From Sternotherus odoratus (Eukaryota > Chordata > Testudines > Kinosternidae), in assembly GCA_032164245.1 (NCBI GenBank), contig JAVMKO010000001.1:79419892-79483891 (forward strand): a stretch of 64,000 nucleotides of DNA. Reading direction: 5' to 3'. Within the stretch, counting starts at the first letter, position 1; the number at the start of each line of letters is the position of its first letter. Below the pieces are notes generated by a model. That model was not told the DNA's origin. It did not search any database and saw only the letters and a list, made by a program, of their open reading frames with translations. This document shows positions 24,295 to 37,000 of the stretch, one piece after another. Made by a program: the position numbers and the translations under genes.

Positions 24295-25740
24295 GGGTGA
24301 CCATATTTCCCTGTGCTGAATACGGGACACCTGCTAAAATTACTCATCTTCAAGCGAGTTCAACGGCAATCAGTCGTACAAACATTCAAATGAATGTCAA
24401 GTTGACTGAGCCCCTGTTAAAAAGAAATATTGCATAGTTGGATTCTTTTTATTTACCTTCTTCTCTTTAAGACTTTAGGGCTCAAATGGGGAGAGAAGGT
24501 GTGACACACACACCCCTACCCTCCCACAGACATGGGAAGAGGTGATGCACACCAATACCCCTCTCTCGCATGGGGGGTGACTGACCCAACCCTCCCTGCC
24601 CGGCGCTCTGTGCCCTCCATGCCTGGCTGGGCCCCAGGGACAGACCTGCCTCTCCTGGTACCTGGCGCTGTATCTCCCCGAGGCGTAGGGGAGCATGCAG
24701 GGTCACATGCTGCCCCTCCCCAGATTTCTGCCAGGATTCACACCAGAATGTGGCCAGCAGCAGCCTTTCCACACTGTGCAGGAGGGAAGGGATGAGAGCT
24801 GATTCCAGCCGCAGGGGAGCAGGAGGGAGGGAAGGGATTATCTGGTCTGTGTCTCCGGCTCCGCAGGGGAGGGTGCCTAGGGGACAGAGAGCCCTGCGCT
24901 CCCTGGGGATAGGGCCTGGGGTGCGGGGAGGGGAAGAGGATGCTAAGCCCCTGCCCTGGGGGCTGCTGTGGAGTCTGCAGGGTCGGGGCATGAACAGACT
25001 GGAAACTGTTCCCCTCCCCTGCCATTCCAGAGCTGTGGGGCAGGGAGGCTTCCCAGTCTCAGAGCTGTGTGAGGCTTTGGCACACGCAGGGCTCAGCTCC
25101 TCCTGGCCAGCGCCCCAGGTCTTGAGCTTTCCCAGGTTGCCGGCCCAGCCAGAGGCAGTGGAGGAAGGAAGGAGCCAGCCAGGCTGTTGGTGAGCTCAGT
25201 GCTCCGACCAGGGACTGGTTCTCCCCACAGAGCCGGGAGAGGGACGCATCCTGCTGGGGGAGAAATGGAGGCGCAGCGGAGTTGCGGGGGGTGAAGGGGC
25301 AAAGCAGGGAGTGGACAGCGAGAGGGGGAGCATGTAAAGGGCCAACGAGTGGACAGCAGAGGCAAAACATAAATGGCCACCGCCTGGCACCTGCCCGCAC
25401 TCACCACACCACAGCTTGCAGCCAGCGTTGGCCGGGTCGGGGGCAGGGCCCTGCTAGCCGAGTGCCAGCACACAGCGGGGGCTGCGCTGATCGACTAGCA
25501 GGGGGGAGCAGCTGGCCCCGCCCACCCCCATCATCAGCCACTAGACACACCCCTGCCACTCACCAATGGTGGGCAGGCAGCTGGCGAGTAGGGATCCAGC
25601 CAGCAGCAGGACCCACCAGTACTGATGTGGGGGGAAAGAAAATACAGGACAATTTCCCGGTTTTTAAAAACAAGTCGGGACACCTGCAGGAGGGCTTAAA
25701 TACAGGACTGTCTCTTCAAAAACAGGATGTCTGGTCACCC
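24295..25740. mobile_element. 1.4-kb non-autonomous inverted-repeat element
   Basis: Ends are GGGTGACCATATTTCCC and GATGTCTGGTCACCC, reverse-complementary over the outer 8 bp and more loosely beyond. TA flanks both ends (24,293-24,294 and 25,741-25,742), which could be a TA duplication as in Tc1/mariner elements. The second 80% is GC-rich and carries no transposase. Long overlapping frames on both strands (for example 24,482-24,991) are compositional. Confidence 0.55.
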
Positions 25741-25976
25741 TAGCTAAGCACCAACCACTTCACTCAGCACAGAGCCAGACAGACCGACAGCATGAGCACA
25801 TGCAATGGCAACATAAGCAAGTGGTGCCTTCTTGGAGTCCAGTCCTCCATGTTCTCTAATTCTGAGGCCTCCTCCATATTCAAGGCCCTGATCCAAAAGT
25901 AACCAAAGGTCCCTGCCTTAATCTGACACTGCTTTGCCCAATATCAAACTTCTGGAACAATGACCCCTTTGTCTTG

Positions 25977-26170
25977 GGCGGGGAGGGATAGTTCAGTGGT
26001 TTGAGCATTGGCCTGCTAAACCCGGGGTTGTGAGTTCAATCCCTGAGGGGGCCATTTAGGGATATGGGGCAAAAATCTGTTGGATGATTCAATTGGGGAT
26101 TGGTCCTGCTTTGAGCAGGGGGTTGGACTAGATGACCTCCTGAGGTCCCTTCCAACCCTCATATTCTATG
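25977..26170 (+). repeat. tRNA-derived SINE with CR1-type tail
   Basis: The head GGGATAGTTCAGTGGTTTGAGCA contains an A box and GAGTTCAATCC is a B box of a tRNA-derived RNA polymerase III promoter. The tail GGGTTGGACTAGATGACC, then GAGGTCCCTTCCAACCC and ATTCTATG, is a CR1 LINE 3' end, which the SINE uses for retrotransposition. The architecture fits the turtle Cry-type SINE family. It is not a functional tRNA gene. Confidence 0.85.
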
Positions 26171-26789
26171 GCTCTACAGAGTATCCCAGCACAGTTCCTG
26201 CAGCCAAGTCATGTGTGTGTCTGTGGACAATCACTTGAGTCCCCACAGGTAAAAATCACAATCACCTATTCCATTGCTCTATGGATAAGATGGCCCTTCC
26301 CTAAATGCACTCCTCCAATTACCTAGCCTCACCCAGCCTGATCCAACACCGACAATGTGGCCTTCACACCACTCATCCCAGCAATAACCATTGCACTGTT
26401 ATTGCTGTTAACTGGACTCGCCCCAGCACATGCCCTCCCAATAACCTGGACATTCAAGGCTTTGTATTACAGGGAAAGTGCTATCATGCAACTAAAAAGA
26501 TCTTGAAAAACCCTACATCAGATGTTGACCGTAGCCCTTCCCTCCAGGACAGGCAGGGATGGGCTCTGCGGAGCTGTCCAGAGGGATGGTGCTGAAATGG
26601 AAACGCTGCCTGGGATCCCAGGCTGCAATGTGCTTTGCAAATCAGCTTTGCAGAGCTTTGATGTTGAAACAAGGGTGCGGCTTTGGATCTGCCCAAATCC
26701 TGGTCACCTCCACAGCTAATGTCAGTAGTTTCCCAGCCCAGTGGCTCCTACCTTATCCTACCAAAGGAAAAAAGCACGTCTGATTCTAG

Positions 26790-26885
26790 TTACCCACATC
26801 TGCCAGAGGTCACACGAGTCAGTAACTGGAATTAGAAACCAAAACATTCCTGAGTCCCAGTTCCTTAGCTCTAACTAGGTGATCA
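26790..26885 (-). repeat. MIR/CORE-SINE, antisense
   Basis: CCAGAGGTCACACGAGTCAGTAACTGGAATTAGAAACC followed by CTTAGCTCTAACTAGG follows the MIR layout in reverse. Confidence 0.55.
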
Positions 26886-29800
26886 CATCACTTCCGGTTA
26901 GAATGGCCCCTTGGAAAGGGGGACATCAGTCACATGTTCAGAACCTCGCTCACTTAAGCACAATTTCTTGTGCTAAATACTCCAGTGATGAGCATGTTAG
27001 AAATCGGATCGATCAGATTAGGTCAAATTCATCCCTGCTGTGATTAACTCCCCATATTTCCAAATCTCCTCTGCTGGCTTCCCAAGCCACTGTGAATCTC
27101 TCTCAGATCGCCAATCCTGCAACTAGTCTTCAAGGGTACTTCTGCAACTCCAAGGAGGCAACAGGCTACCTGGGATTCCTTGGAAGAAGCAGAAGCCTGG
27201 TGGAGGTTAGAGCAGCAGAGTGGCACAAGTGGCCATGTGCAATGGCGCTCCATCCCTGCATGTGGGCTCAGATTTTGATTTTGGCCCTAGGTGGAAGGAG
27301 TTAGGAGTTCTCAGAACAATCCTTATCTTAGGGCGAGACTGTGCCCCGGGCTCTTGAGCAGATTGATGGGGCAGCAGGGAGCCTCGCCCACCCTGAGCAC
27401 CCCATGTGTAAGCCACATTAACCCCGCGTGAGTCTGTCTCTGTGGATGGGCCACACAAAAGGCTGGTGAGGCTGCTACTGCCTCCGGTGGAACTGGGATG
27501 CTCCTGCAGCTCAAGCAATACAGACTTTTTAGGTCTAGAGTTCAAACCTCACAGATGACCCATCCTGGGGCTCTGTCACACAGGCAAGGGCCAAGGATAA
27601 TCCCAGCCATGGCATTTCTCTGAGCACAGGGATTGCCCCCGTTATGTCTCACATGCACACCAGGCAAAGGAGAGCAGACGACACCATTCCTTGCCATGGT
27701 GCAGCCCGCACACTCCCCCTCCACTCTAAGGGGCTTGGACAGGGATTGTGCCAATTGTCCCCAACCTGGACCAGTGCCTACAGGGCATCACTGGATCTTC
27801 ATGTCTGACCACATCCCCAGAACACGCTGCAGTTCAGCCAGTCTCTGCTATGAGGTGGGGCAGGGCCATAGGAGGAGAGGAGGGGGGAAGAGACCAGTGA
27901 AGGGAGGGAGAGAGAGAGAGAGATGAATAGTAGCCTGCAGAATGAAAATAACATTGCCAGGCAGTGCAGGATCTGAATTGCCTGTGACAGGCAGACCCTC
28001 TCTGCACCTGGGATTCAGACGCAAGCTTATTTTCCTGGTTTCTTAGAGAGACAATGAGTCCTGACTACCTGTCAGAACGCGCCCAAGATATGTCACCAGC
28101 GGACGGGGGCCCCAGGTGTTCCTGCCCCATGCAGCTGACACAGGTATGATGGCTGAGGTCACGGGCAGCATTTCCAGAGACAGGCAGCACGGCAGAGAGG
28201 GGGAAATAGTGAGCCCAGAGGCAATGCTGTGCCAGGATTCCTGTTACTGGATAGAAAGCCAGACAGGCTTGTGGCTGGAATCGCCCAGTCCTGCTAGTTT
28301 GAGGGAAGAGACATTTCTGAATGTATCGTGCCTTTGTTCTCCATCAAAACCTGGCAGAGCCACCATCAAAGACAGTCACAGTCCTGTTCTCTCCCGAGCC
28401 AATTTTCCAGAGTCCTCCTATCCATGGCCCAAGAGGTAGCCAGGGGAAGGCTACTTCTGTGCCCCCAAAAAGCAGCCCCAGCCTTAAAGTAACAGCCCCC
28501 TGCAAGAGCACACTGCAGCCCCGTCACATTACTCCCTTCCAGAAGTTCTAACAGTCTCCTTTGCCACATCCCACTAAGCCAGAGACACAAGATCCTCACC
28601 AGCCCAGGTCCAGGTGGGAGTGAAATTCTCCCTGGATGCAAAGGCCTCTCCAAGAGCCCACCCTCTGCCTTTTATCCCGTCCCTTACAAGGTCCAGCTGT
28701 CTGCTCCTCCCACCATGACGGACCGCTTGTACCCAGCTCCCGGGGTGTGGCGGGGTAGATCACAGCTGAGAAGTGCCCAGGTAGGAACCCAGCTACCATG
28801 CCCTCACAGCCACCAGCAGCTGCCGGCCTGTTCAACGTCACAGACAGAGTCAGCTGGGTCCCTCTTCCCCCTCGCCAGCCATCTTCACCAGCGCTCGCTC
28901 AGAACGCTTCACGTTTGCCTCATTACCGTAACACTGGCAATAATTGCTGTCAATTAAACCGCGCTATTTTTGCTGATTTAAAAAATAATCAAAATTTAAT
29001 TTACACTAATGATTTAGTTACACAGGAGACTCGGCATGGAAACGAGACAGCGTCAATCAAGGCTCAATTAGAAAAGCCGGAAATAGGCTGCAGGGGGGAT
29101 TGCGAGGGTGGACGGGTTTATTTTGGGATTCCTCTAGGCTCTGGCCAATCTGCTTCAGACCCTAGTCAAGGGGGAGCAGAGTTATGGAAACTTTTGCAAC
29201 ACTCTGCACCGCCCGGTGTTCGCTCCGTTTCCCATCCAGGCGTGCCAAGCAGCTCTCTGCAACCCCCTCTCCCACAGCCCAAAGAGTGCACAGGGCTCTT
29301 ACCCCACTCTCCCCATCACAGCGCCTGCTACCAGGCCAAATACTAGGCGGCCTGCTTCTCCTCTGCCACTCCCCGCCAACAGCCTGGCTGCGTCTCTGGA
29401 ATCAAAGCATTTGTGAGCATCAGCAGCAGGAAAGGTGCCCTGACAGAGAGTGGGAGGCAGGCTGGGGGTCTGAAAACGAGGCAGGGTCTAGTGAGTCTTT
29501 CCCTCCGCTGCCTGCAAACACATCCACCCACCCACGTGTGCATGTCCGCGTCCCTCGCTGAGCTCCGAGAGGGGGCTGAATATTCTCTTAGGGCATTTTT
29601 AGAGCCACTGAAAATGGCACAGGAAACTCCAGCCTCAGAGTCTCAATCTCCCCAGCGCAGCCCGTCTTACAACTTTCCCAAGGACGAGAGAGAAGCGGCG
29701 ACGGAGTGTCGGGAAAGCAGCCTGCGGGTGATGGTTTCTGACAGCAAGGAGGAGAGCAAGCAGGCAGGCCTCGGCATCAGCAGGCTCATACTGCACAAGG

Positions 29801-30416
29801 GCAAGACTAGGTTGATCAGCAGCCCAATGGGGGGAGGATTATCTAGGCTCAAGGCCAGGTCTCCGCACTGTTGCTATCTTCACATGGCAAAGTGGGTGGG
29901 CAGGGCACAGGTCAACACGTGCTGTCACCCGTGCCCCTGACAATCAGGCCAGCTCAGATTCAACACCCCCCAAGAGACGTGTCTAAGTATGTCCAGGGGG
30001 TGGGGAGGTATGGGCAAAACCCCACAGCTCCACACACACAACGCCAGCAAGGTAGGTCTGCCCTGGGAAGGTAACAACTGGCAGCATCTGAGGGGAGAAG
30101 GTGTACAGGGATGCCATGCTGGTGGGGGGGTGTCTCGTGACCCTGCTTTGGAAGGGTCACCGTCAGGGCAACGAGGGGAGCTGGGCGCCAAGCCAGTTCA
30201 GTTCTTGGTCTGTCTGCTAAGGTGGACAGGAAGGGGGCTCCCTCCAACAAGATCCTCTCACGCTGGTGCATTTTGTGAGGCAAGCGTCGCCTAGCAGGAA
30301 CTGCACTGAGACCCACAAACTCACTTCACTGGGAATGAATGGGCTCGAGGTGAACGTTCCTGACCGCCCCTCGCCCCCCGTTCCCAATCTGTCTTCTTCT
30401 CCTGTTTCACCTCGTA
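26886..30416. other. No gene; possible conserved non-coding block
   Basis: No exon recognised. A (GA)n tract is at 27,905-27,922. The segment 28,905-29,135 differs from its surroundings: AT-rich, with TCAATTAA, TAATTTA, AATGATTTAG and ATCAATCAAGG homeodomain/HOX-PBX-like motifs, and lacks repeat hallmarks. Confidence 0.4.
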
Positions 30417-31607
30417 GGGGATGCCTGCACCGCATTCCAAGGTGTGATCGCAGCATGTGGAGACGTAGCCACGCCCGTTTTGATCTAGCCAGCATGAGCA
30501 CCAACAGTAGTAAAGCCGCAGCAGCACGGACTAGCTACCCACACGCATACCCCGGTCCCTGGAGGACTTGTACAGCCTGTACTGCAGTCCATGCTGCCGC
30601 AGCTTCACCATTCTTGGTACCCGAGCTAGGGCATGTCTTCACTACGACTTAACGTCGCTAAAGTCGACGTTAAGTCAAAATAAACATGTACCCGTCTTCA
30701 CATCCATGCCATTAAAGTCGATTTTAAGGGACCTTAAAATTGACTTTGGTACTCCTCCCTAACGAGAGGAGTAGCGCTGAAATCGACCTCTCTAGGTCGA
30801 TTGCGGACTAGTGAAGAGGCAAACGACTTTAAGCCTCTGACCTCCGAGCAGCCCCGCGCCGGACCCCCCCCGCCCGCCCGAGCAGCCCCGCGCCGGCTCC
30901 CCCCGCCCGAGCAGCTCCGTGGATCCCCCCACCCACCCGAGCAGGGGTTCGCGCTGCTGCTCGGGCTGGCGGGGGGGGGGGGGTCCGCGGGGTCCACGGA
31001 GCTGCTCGGGTGGGCGGGGGGGTCCGGCGCGGGACTGCTTGGGCAGGCAGGGGGGTCCAGCGCGGGGCTGCTCAGGCGGGGGGAGCCAGCGCGGGGCTGC
31101 TCAGGCGGGCGGGGGGATCCGCGGGGTCCGCGGAGCTGCTCGGGTGGGGGGGGGTCCGGCGCAGGGCTGCTCGGGCGGGCGGGGGCGTCCGCGGGGTCCG
31201 CGGAGCTGCTCGGGCGGGCGGGGGGGTCCGGCGCGGGGCTGCTCGGGCGGGGGGAGCCGGCGCGGGGCTGCTTGGGCGGGCAGGGGGGTTCACGGGGCTG
31301 CTCGGACTGGGGCTGGTCCCCTGGGGAGCGTGCCTGGCTGCCCCGAAAGGTGGTGCCAGCTGGGGACTCCGGGCACTGTGGGATAACTACCCACAGTGCA
31401 ATGCGGGCTATGTCGACCCCTTCAAAAGTTGAAGGACAGACAGTGTCGACCTGCTGCTGTAGTGGGGACACACTAAGTCGATTTTCTAAAGTAGACTTTA
31501 GAAAATTGACTTAAGGGAAATCGACCTACTGCTGTAGTGAAGACATACCCCTAGATTACGTCTACACATGCTGCAATCACACCTCTGATTGGAGTGCAGA
31601 CACACCC
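30417..31607. mobile_element. Outer miniature element split by a later insertion
   Basis: The left end (from GGGGATGCCTGCAC through GTGTGATCGCAGCATGTGGAGACG) and the right end (CGTCTACACATGCTGC ... TGCAGACACACCC) are long inverted repeats of roughly 48 bp at about 80% identity. The element is interrupted at 30,629-31,550 by a second element. No target duplication for the outer element was seen. Confidence 0.65.
30629..31550. mobile_element. Nested 922-bp inverted-repeat element with G-rich minisatellite
   Basis: Ends GGGCATGTCTTCACTAC and GTAGTGAAGACATACCC are inverted with one mismatch, and CTA flanks both sides, a 3-bp duplication of the kind seen for PIF/Harbinger elements. Internal blocks repeat AAGTCGA/TCGACTT motifs. 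The middle (about 30,840-31,310) is a minisatellite of roughly 43 bp built on GGTCCGCGGAGCTGCTCGGGCGGGCGG. Frames of 237-245 codons over it on both strands are artefacts of that array. Confidence 0.7.
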
Positions 31608-31728
31608 TCAGTCTGGGATTATTCAAAGTGGGACCATAGGGCTTATTCCTTACGTTACAAAACTCTGTTTTTTCGAGAGGCAAATGGTTAAATGTTCTCT
31701 CAGCGAAACCCCAGCCAGATAAGAAATG

Positions 31729-31938
31729 ACATTTGTTACCCCTCTGGGTGATGCAGAGAAATGAATGGCCCAGGTGCTCTCCATTAAAGAGAGGGGCAGG
31801 GAGAGCGAGCCAGGAATCATGAGACACAATGCTACATTTGTTACCCCTCTGGGTGATGCAGAGAAATGAATGGCCCAGGTGCTCTCCATTAAAGAGAGGG
31901 GCAGGGAGAGCGAGCCAGGAATCATGAGACACAATGCT
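31729..31938. repeat. Exact 105-bp tandem duplication
   Basis: 31,729-31,833 and 31,834-31,938 are identical at every base, from ACATTTGTTACCCCTC to GACACAATGCT. Flanks differ. Either a recent duplication or an assembly artefact. Confidence 0.9.
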
Positions 31939-32724
31939 GGGCAGAGAGTCCATGCTAGAGATGCCTGGCTCATCCCGAGAGCAAACAGGCTGGCAGTGGG
32001 ATAATGCATGGGGAAGAGGAATGTCTGTCTGAGAGGCCACTTTTCCCTGTTCTGCCTCTCACTTTCCTTTCTTCCTCTCCCTCTTTTTCTTTCCCCTTCT
32101 CTCCTGTTCTTTGTCCCACATTCTCTCCCTCCCTGAGCCCTCCTCTCCTGCTTTCAAGTACTCATCGGCGCCTTCCCTCTAGCATGTCGTTTATTTGAAA
32201 CACCTCCACTGAGCCCGTCCTCTGGGTCACAAACCCGGGAGCCTTTCCTTTGCTCCGGCCTCCCTCACTACTGAACCCATCAAACCCATGAGAACAGCCA
32301 TGACTCTGGCGAGAGGCCACCTCTCTCACCAAGGCTGATGCCGGCATTTCTCTTATCACTGCCCAGCCTCTGTTTGCTTTAGGCTGCCTCTCCCCGCCAT
32401 GTCCAGCCTCAGCCATTCAAGTGCCCCGGTGCCAGCACCTAGCAGATCTCTTTCCCCACTGCTCCTCCCCCCACCTGCTTCCCATCTTCTCCTGAAAGAA
32501 CTAGGATGCTAAAGGCCTTTCCTTCTCCCAAGCCCCATTTCCAACCAGGGCTCACATTTGGGGGATGCTGTCTCCCCACTGCCGTAACTTGGCTGATGGG
32601 AGGGTGGCAAGGTTCACATCCCTACCTCCTTGGGCCCTTGCTCATCCCACCCATATCACCTGGGAGACACTTTGCATAAACGTGACCCTCTCAAGGCAGG
32701 GGGAGGAGGGGCCTCCATGGGGTA

Positions 32725-33175
32725 GGGTGACCAGATGGGAAGAGGGAAATATCAGGACACGCTCAGCGAGTGGGGGGGGGGTTGGGGGAGAAGTGGGGGG
32801 CGGGGCCCGGGGGGGGAAGGGGGGGGCCCGAAGGGGGGGAGAGGGGAGCAGGAGCGGGCCACGGTGGCTAGAGGCTCTCAATCTCTGTGGGGAGCATGCT
32901 TCTCCAGGAGGCAGGGCAGAGAGAGTTCTCCTGGCTGTTGCCGTGGTCCGCCCACCTACCCCTGAATGCTGTGCTGTCTGTCTGGGGAGGTGCTGAGGGG
33001 GGGAGCAGTGGGCCCCTCTCTGCCTGCCGGCGCTGGTTGCATGCAGGGAGGATCCACTCTGCCCGCCCTGCATGTTCCCCGGACCCCGCCTGTCTCTGCC
33101 GGCTGGAGGGGGAGGGGGGAGGACAGAACTCTGGGCTGGCAGCTAGCTAGTAGCATTCTTTGTCCCGATTTCGGG
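32725..33175. repeat. Possible fragment of a GGGTGACCAGATG-type element
   Basis: Starts AGGGTGACCAGATGGGA, like the left end of the 24,295-25,740 element and of other turtle repeats, and contains a G-tract region at 32,769-32,845. A matching right end is not clear (CCCGATTTCGGG at 33,164-33,175 is the best candidate). Confidence 0.3.
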
Positions 33176-33929
33176 ACTTTACACCACTTTTACATGCACT
33201 GCAATACAGGAGAGCAGGACGGTTTTTCGGAGGCATGGAGTGGGAAGGGGACTCTCTCTCCTACACAGAGAAGCCGGCCCGCACGGCAACGCTAGTGTCC
33301 AGACCTGCCTCTCCTGAATCCGGGGTCTCCCCTGGCTGAGCTACAAGCCCCCGGGGGATATGTCTCTCTTTGCTCCGTTGCATGAAGGACTCTGCAGACA
33401 ATAACCCCACCGGTCAATGCACCTGGCTACAATGCAAACCCTCACCAGATCATCCACCACACATGTTTCTTTATTTACACATTTCTGAGCAGATTTCTTA
33501 GGTCACAGAAGGAAACAAACGGAGATCAACCCCCAGCCTCGGAGGAAGCAGCCAGAGGCCTTCTGAGCCCCATAACTGGGATGGACCGGGGAGACATCAC
33601 AGGGGACGGATCTGTGAATCAACCCTTCACGCGTCATTGGCCATCAAAGTTATTAGATTTTCAGTCAACAACCAACTCAGAGATGCACAATTTCTTCTTT
33701 TACAGTACAGTGCTCTACTCCCGTCTCACCTCCCTCGGCGTTCCCTTCCCCCGCCCCCCGCTCCCTCAACAATCACAACTCTCAAGGAGCGCCTGGGTTC
33801 GTTATGAAGCCATCAGGGGGACCCAACTGCAGAGTTTGACAGGATGGGAGCCCCACTGAGAACCAATCAGCAGCACCTTATCATGCTCCCCCATCACGCA
33901 AACACAAAGGGCACTGAGAAATGATCAAA

Positions 33930-34070
33930 GGAAATGCTGTACTCACTTTATGCAGAGTACTGCCTGCCTGTGGAACTCACTGCTGCAGGAGGCCACCGGG
34001 GCAGGCAGTCTGGCTGGGAGTTTATAAGGGGAGGTTGTAATGCTCTGTAATAGTATCTACTCCCTCTGTT
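33930..34070 (+). repeat. CR1 LINE fragment
   Basis: CTGCCTGTGGAACTCACTGCTGCAGGAGG is a frequent phrase of the CR1 3' region. The remainder is diverged. Confidence 0.5.
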
Positions 34071-37000
34071 AAGGGTACTGGGACCTAGCACTTCAGGGCT
34101 CAGTAAGGATTTTCCCCTGGCTGGATTAGTGGGGGGCAGTGGGAGGGATTCACCATCCTCTGAAGGACGAGAGTTGGTTCTTGCTAGACTTGGTCCTCTG
34201 GACTACAGGATCAGTGGCTCGCTCCAGGATGGAGACTCCACTATTCCCAGGAGAACTTCAGCACTGCCCCAGCTTTGGCTGGCGGGGAACATTGGGATCT
34301 GAGGGCTTCAGTTACCTGGACTTACTCGACAGGGCTTCTGAGGAGAGCCGCACAGTCCCACCTCTTCCAATTCCCCACCCTCAAACTCCAGTTGCCATGG
34401 CAACATTACTGACAATTTCAATGCATAAACCCAAATTTGCATTTTAATGGGACACAATTAGAATGCGGAGATAAACGAGTCTTCCTTTCTAAGAGGTAAC
34501 ACACACACACACACACACACCAGATCATAGACATACGCCATGCAACTGAGCACACACACTTCCTCACATCCATCTTTGGACCACCTAAGTTTGGAAGCTG
34601 CTTCCCGTTCAGTTTCCCTTCACTGAAAGTTGAACGCCTTCCCGACAGTAAAAGATCGCGCCAGAACCCAGATCTGCAGTGCTCCCAGGGCAAGTTGTGG
34701 GCGTGGCCCTCTCAGGGTCTTCCCATGCTGTGCCCTTCCTTGCCCCCACTATCCATCACGGTCCCGCCACTCCATGAGCTTCCTCGCTCCAATGCCGCAG
34801 CTTGGTTTAGCCCTGGCGTGAACTTCCTCCCCTGCTGCCCCGCCACAGCTCACCGTGGCACGGATTTCTCCGCAGTTTCCAACACGGCTCAGCCATGGCG
34901 TGAGCCTCCTCACCACCCCGGTGGCACGTGTGCTTCCTCCCCCAGGTGCATCAAATTGGTCTAACCATGCGCACTTTATCACCAGCGTGCCCATCACAGC
35001 TCCAACACGGCAGACAGTTCCTCATCCAGCCAGGATCCAACTCACAGCACGAGGGTCAAATCCAGCCCAGGGTCAAATCCACACCAGGAGATCCCTCACC
35101 TCTGGGCCCCACAAGGGGTTTGATGTGTGGGACGATTCTCTGCACGCTGTGAGCTTCCTAACACTATCACTCCCTGCTCTGACACTCGGGGGCCACATTG
35201 ATCACCACTGGGTTCCCCTGAACTGCTGGGAGGAGGAAGAAACACTGGGTAGTGATCGCCAGCTGTTTCCAGCAGTGGGGCAGGTAGTTAAGAGCAGGGC
35301 GAGGCGAGAGAAACCCCACATCGCCACGGCATCTCCATTTACTTCTGCAGTCAGAAAAAAAACCCCACCACTGTATAAAATAACACTGTATAAAATAGGG
35401 AGACAGAAAATGAATTTCTCCTGCCCTTGGTGCAAACTAAATTCAAAGCAGGCAGGTGGCTGGAGTGAATAGGCAGAGAGAGAGAGAGAGAGAGAGAAAT
35501 AAATTAAAAATAAAAAATGGGAGAGAGAGAGACAGAAAGGGAGGAAAATAAACAAGTGAATCATAAAGGCTGCAAACCGCCTGGAAATTTCATTTGGCTT
35601 TTCAATTGGAAAGTGACAGGACACCTAGGTGGGTGGGGGAGACCAAGCCGGAGAGAGGAGAGAATGCCCAGGCTGAGACAGGAATGGCCCAGAACACAAG
35701 TGCAGCTGCATCCAGGCCCCTGGTGAACATCAACATCTGCAAACCCGCCTCCCCACCTCACCCCCCAGGGAAGGCAGGGAGGAGGAGGGTGGATGGTAAC
35801 CAGTATGCCGGGCTAGGATGCCCCAGCAAAGCCCCCAGTACTAGCTGACCTGTAAGCGATTCCCCCTGGGAGGCCAGGGCCACAGCCAGGCAATGCTGGA
35901 AGGAGAGAGCTTGTGTAGTGGGCACAGGGAAGGAGCAGAACCAGTCGGCGGGGAGGGAGGCTGGGACGCCACAAGAGTGAAATGTTCAGGATTTCGTTAG
36001 CCCAAAGAGACGCCCAAGCAAGGCACCCAGGCACGGGCGGGGGGGGGGGGGAAGGGGGGCGCTGTGCCAACGGGGTGTTAAATGCCGGTGCCTGGGTGGC
36101 CCAGACAAGCCCCTGTTGTGAGGAAGTTCATGCTAACAGGGCATTGCTACAAGGAGCTGTTCCTGTTTATCTCTCTCACACACACACACACAGTTCCCCA
36201 GCCCACAATGCTCTCCCTATGGATCCGTGCCCTCTCCCTTATTCCTTCAGAACTCCCCCCAAAAGGCTCATACCCCATTTCAACCACTGTCCCACCAGCT
36301 GCAGCTCCCTTTCTGCCCCATGCCCAAGGCACCTGACTGTTTGCTGAATGGCAATGCCCACTCTGCCAATTATCTCTGCATCCTCGGCTAGATGGCCCCG
36401 CAGGGCTCATCCCGCCGCCGCCTCCTCTGTGCACTGTGCCTGCGGCTCTCCCTTTCCTCTCGACACTCATTACCATCCCCAAAGCGATGCTGTTGTCTCC
36501 CCCCCTCCCCAGCACCCATCTCAGGCCCGCTCGGAAGGGGTGAGAGGCTCCGGACCCTGTCCCCAGAGCAGTCCAGTCCCGGGTTTGTTTGTGTCAACAA
36601 AGCACTAGTGCTGACCATTTAGGGGTGTTTCCATGGCAGCACAGCTTGCTGAGGGGAGAGTCTTAAGCAGCTGCAGGTTCCCCCTAAGCTAAGGTTTCAA
36701 GTGTTACCCATCTGGCTGTGCAGAGACAGCCTCCCTCCACCACCTGCCCGACTGCTGACCCCATTCAACCCCTCTGCCCTCCTTCACTCGCTGGAATCGG
36801 CATTAATTGCGCTGCGCTGTGACAGAGCGAACATTAATGCGCCCTGGCACTTGATCAAGCGGAGTCTGCCTCCCACCTGGCACTCTCCCGGAACCGTGCA
36901 GCCCAGCGCAAGGGACTGGGGCAGGCCGGCCCTGGGATCTGCGGGGCACAGGAGCTGTGATGGTGCCCTTCCCCATTCAACGGGGGCCGGCCAGGACACA

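Noticed and set aside
25986..26060. tRNA-like A and B boxes
   Set aside because: They belong to a SINE head with a CR1-type tail, not to a tRNA gene; acceptor stem not preserved.
30734..31514. Proline/alanine-rich (-) and glycine-rich (+) frames of about 240 codons
   Set aside because: Compositional products of a GC-rich minisatellite inside a nested transposon.
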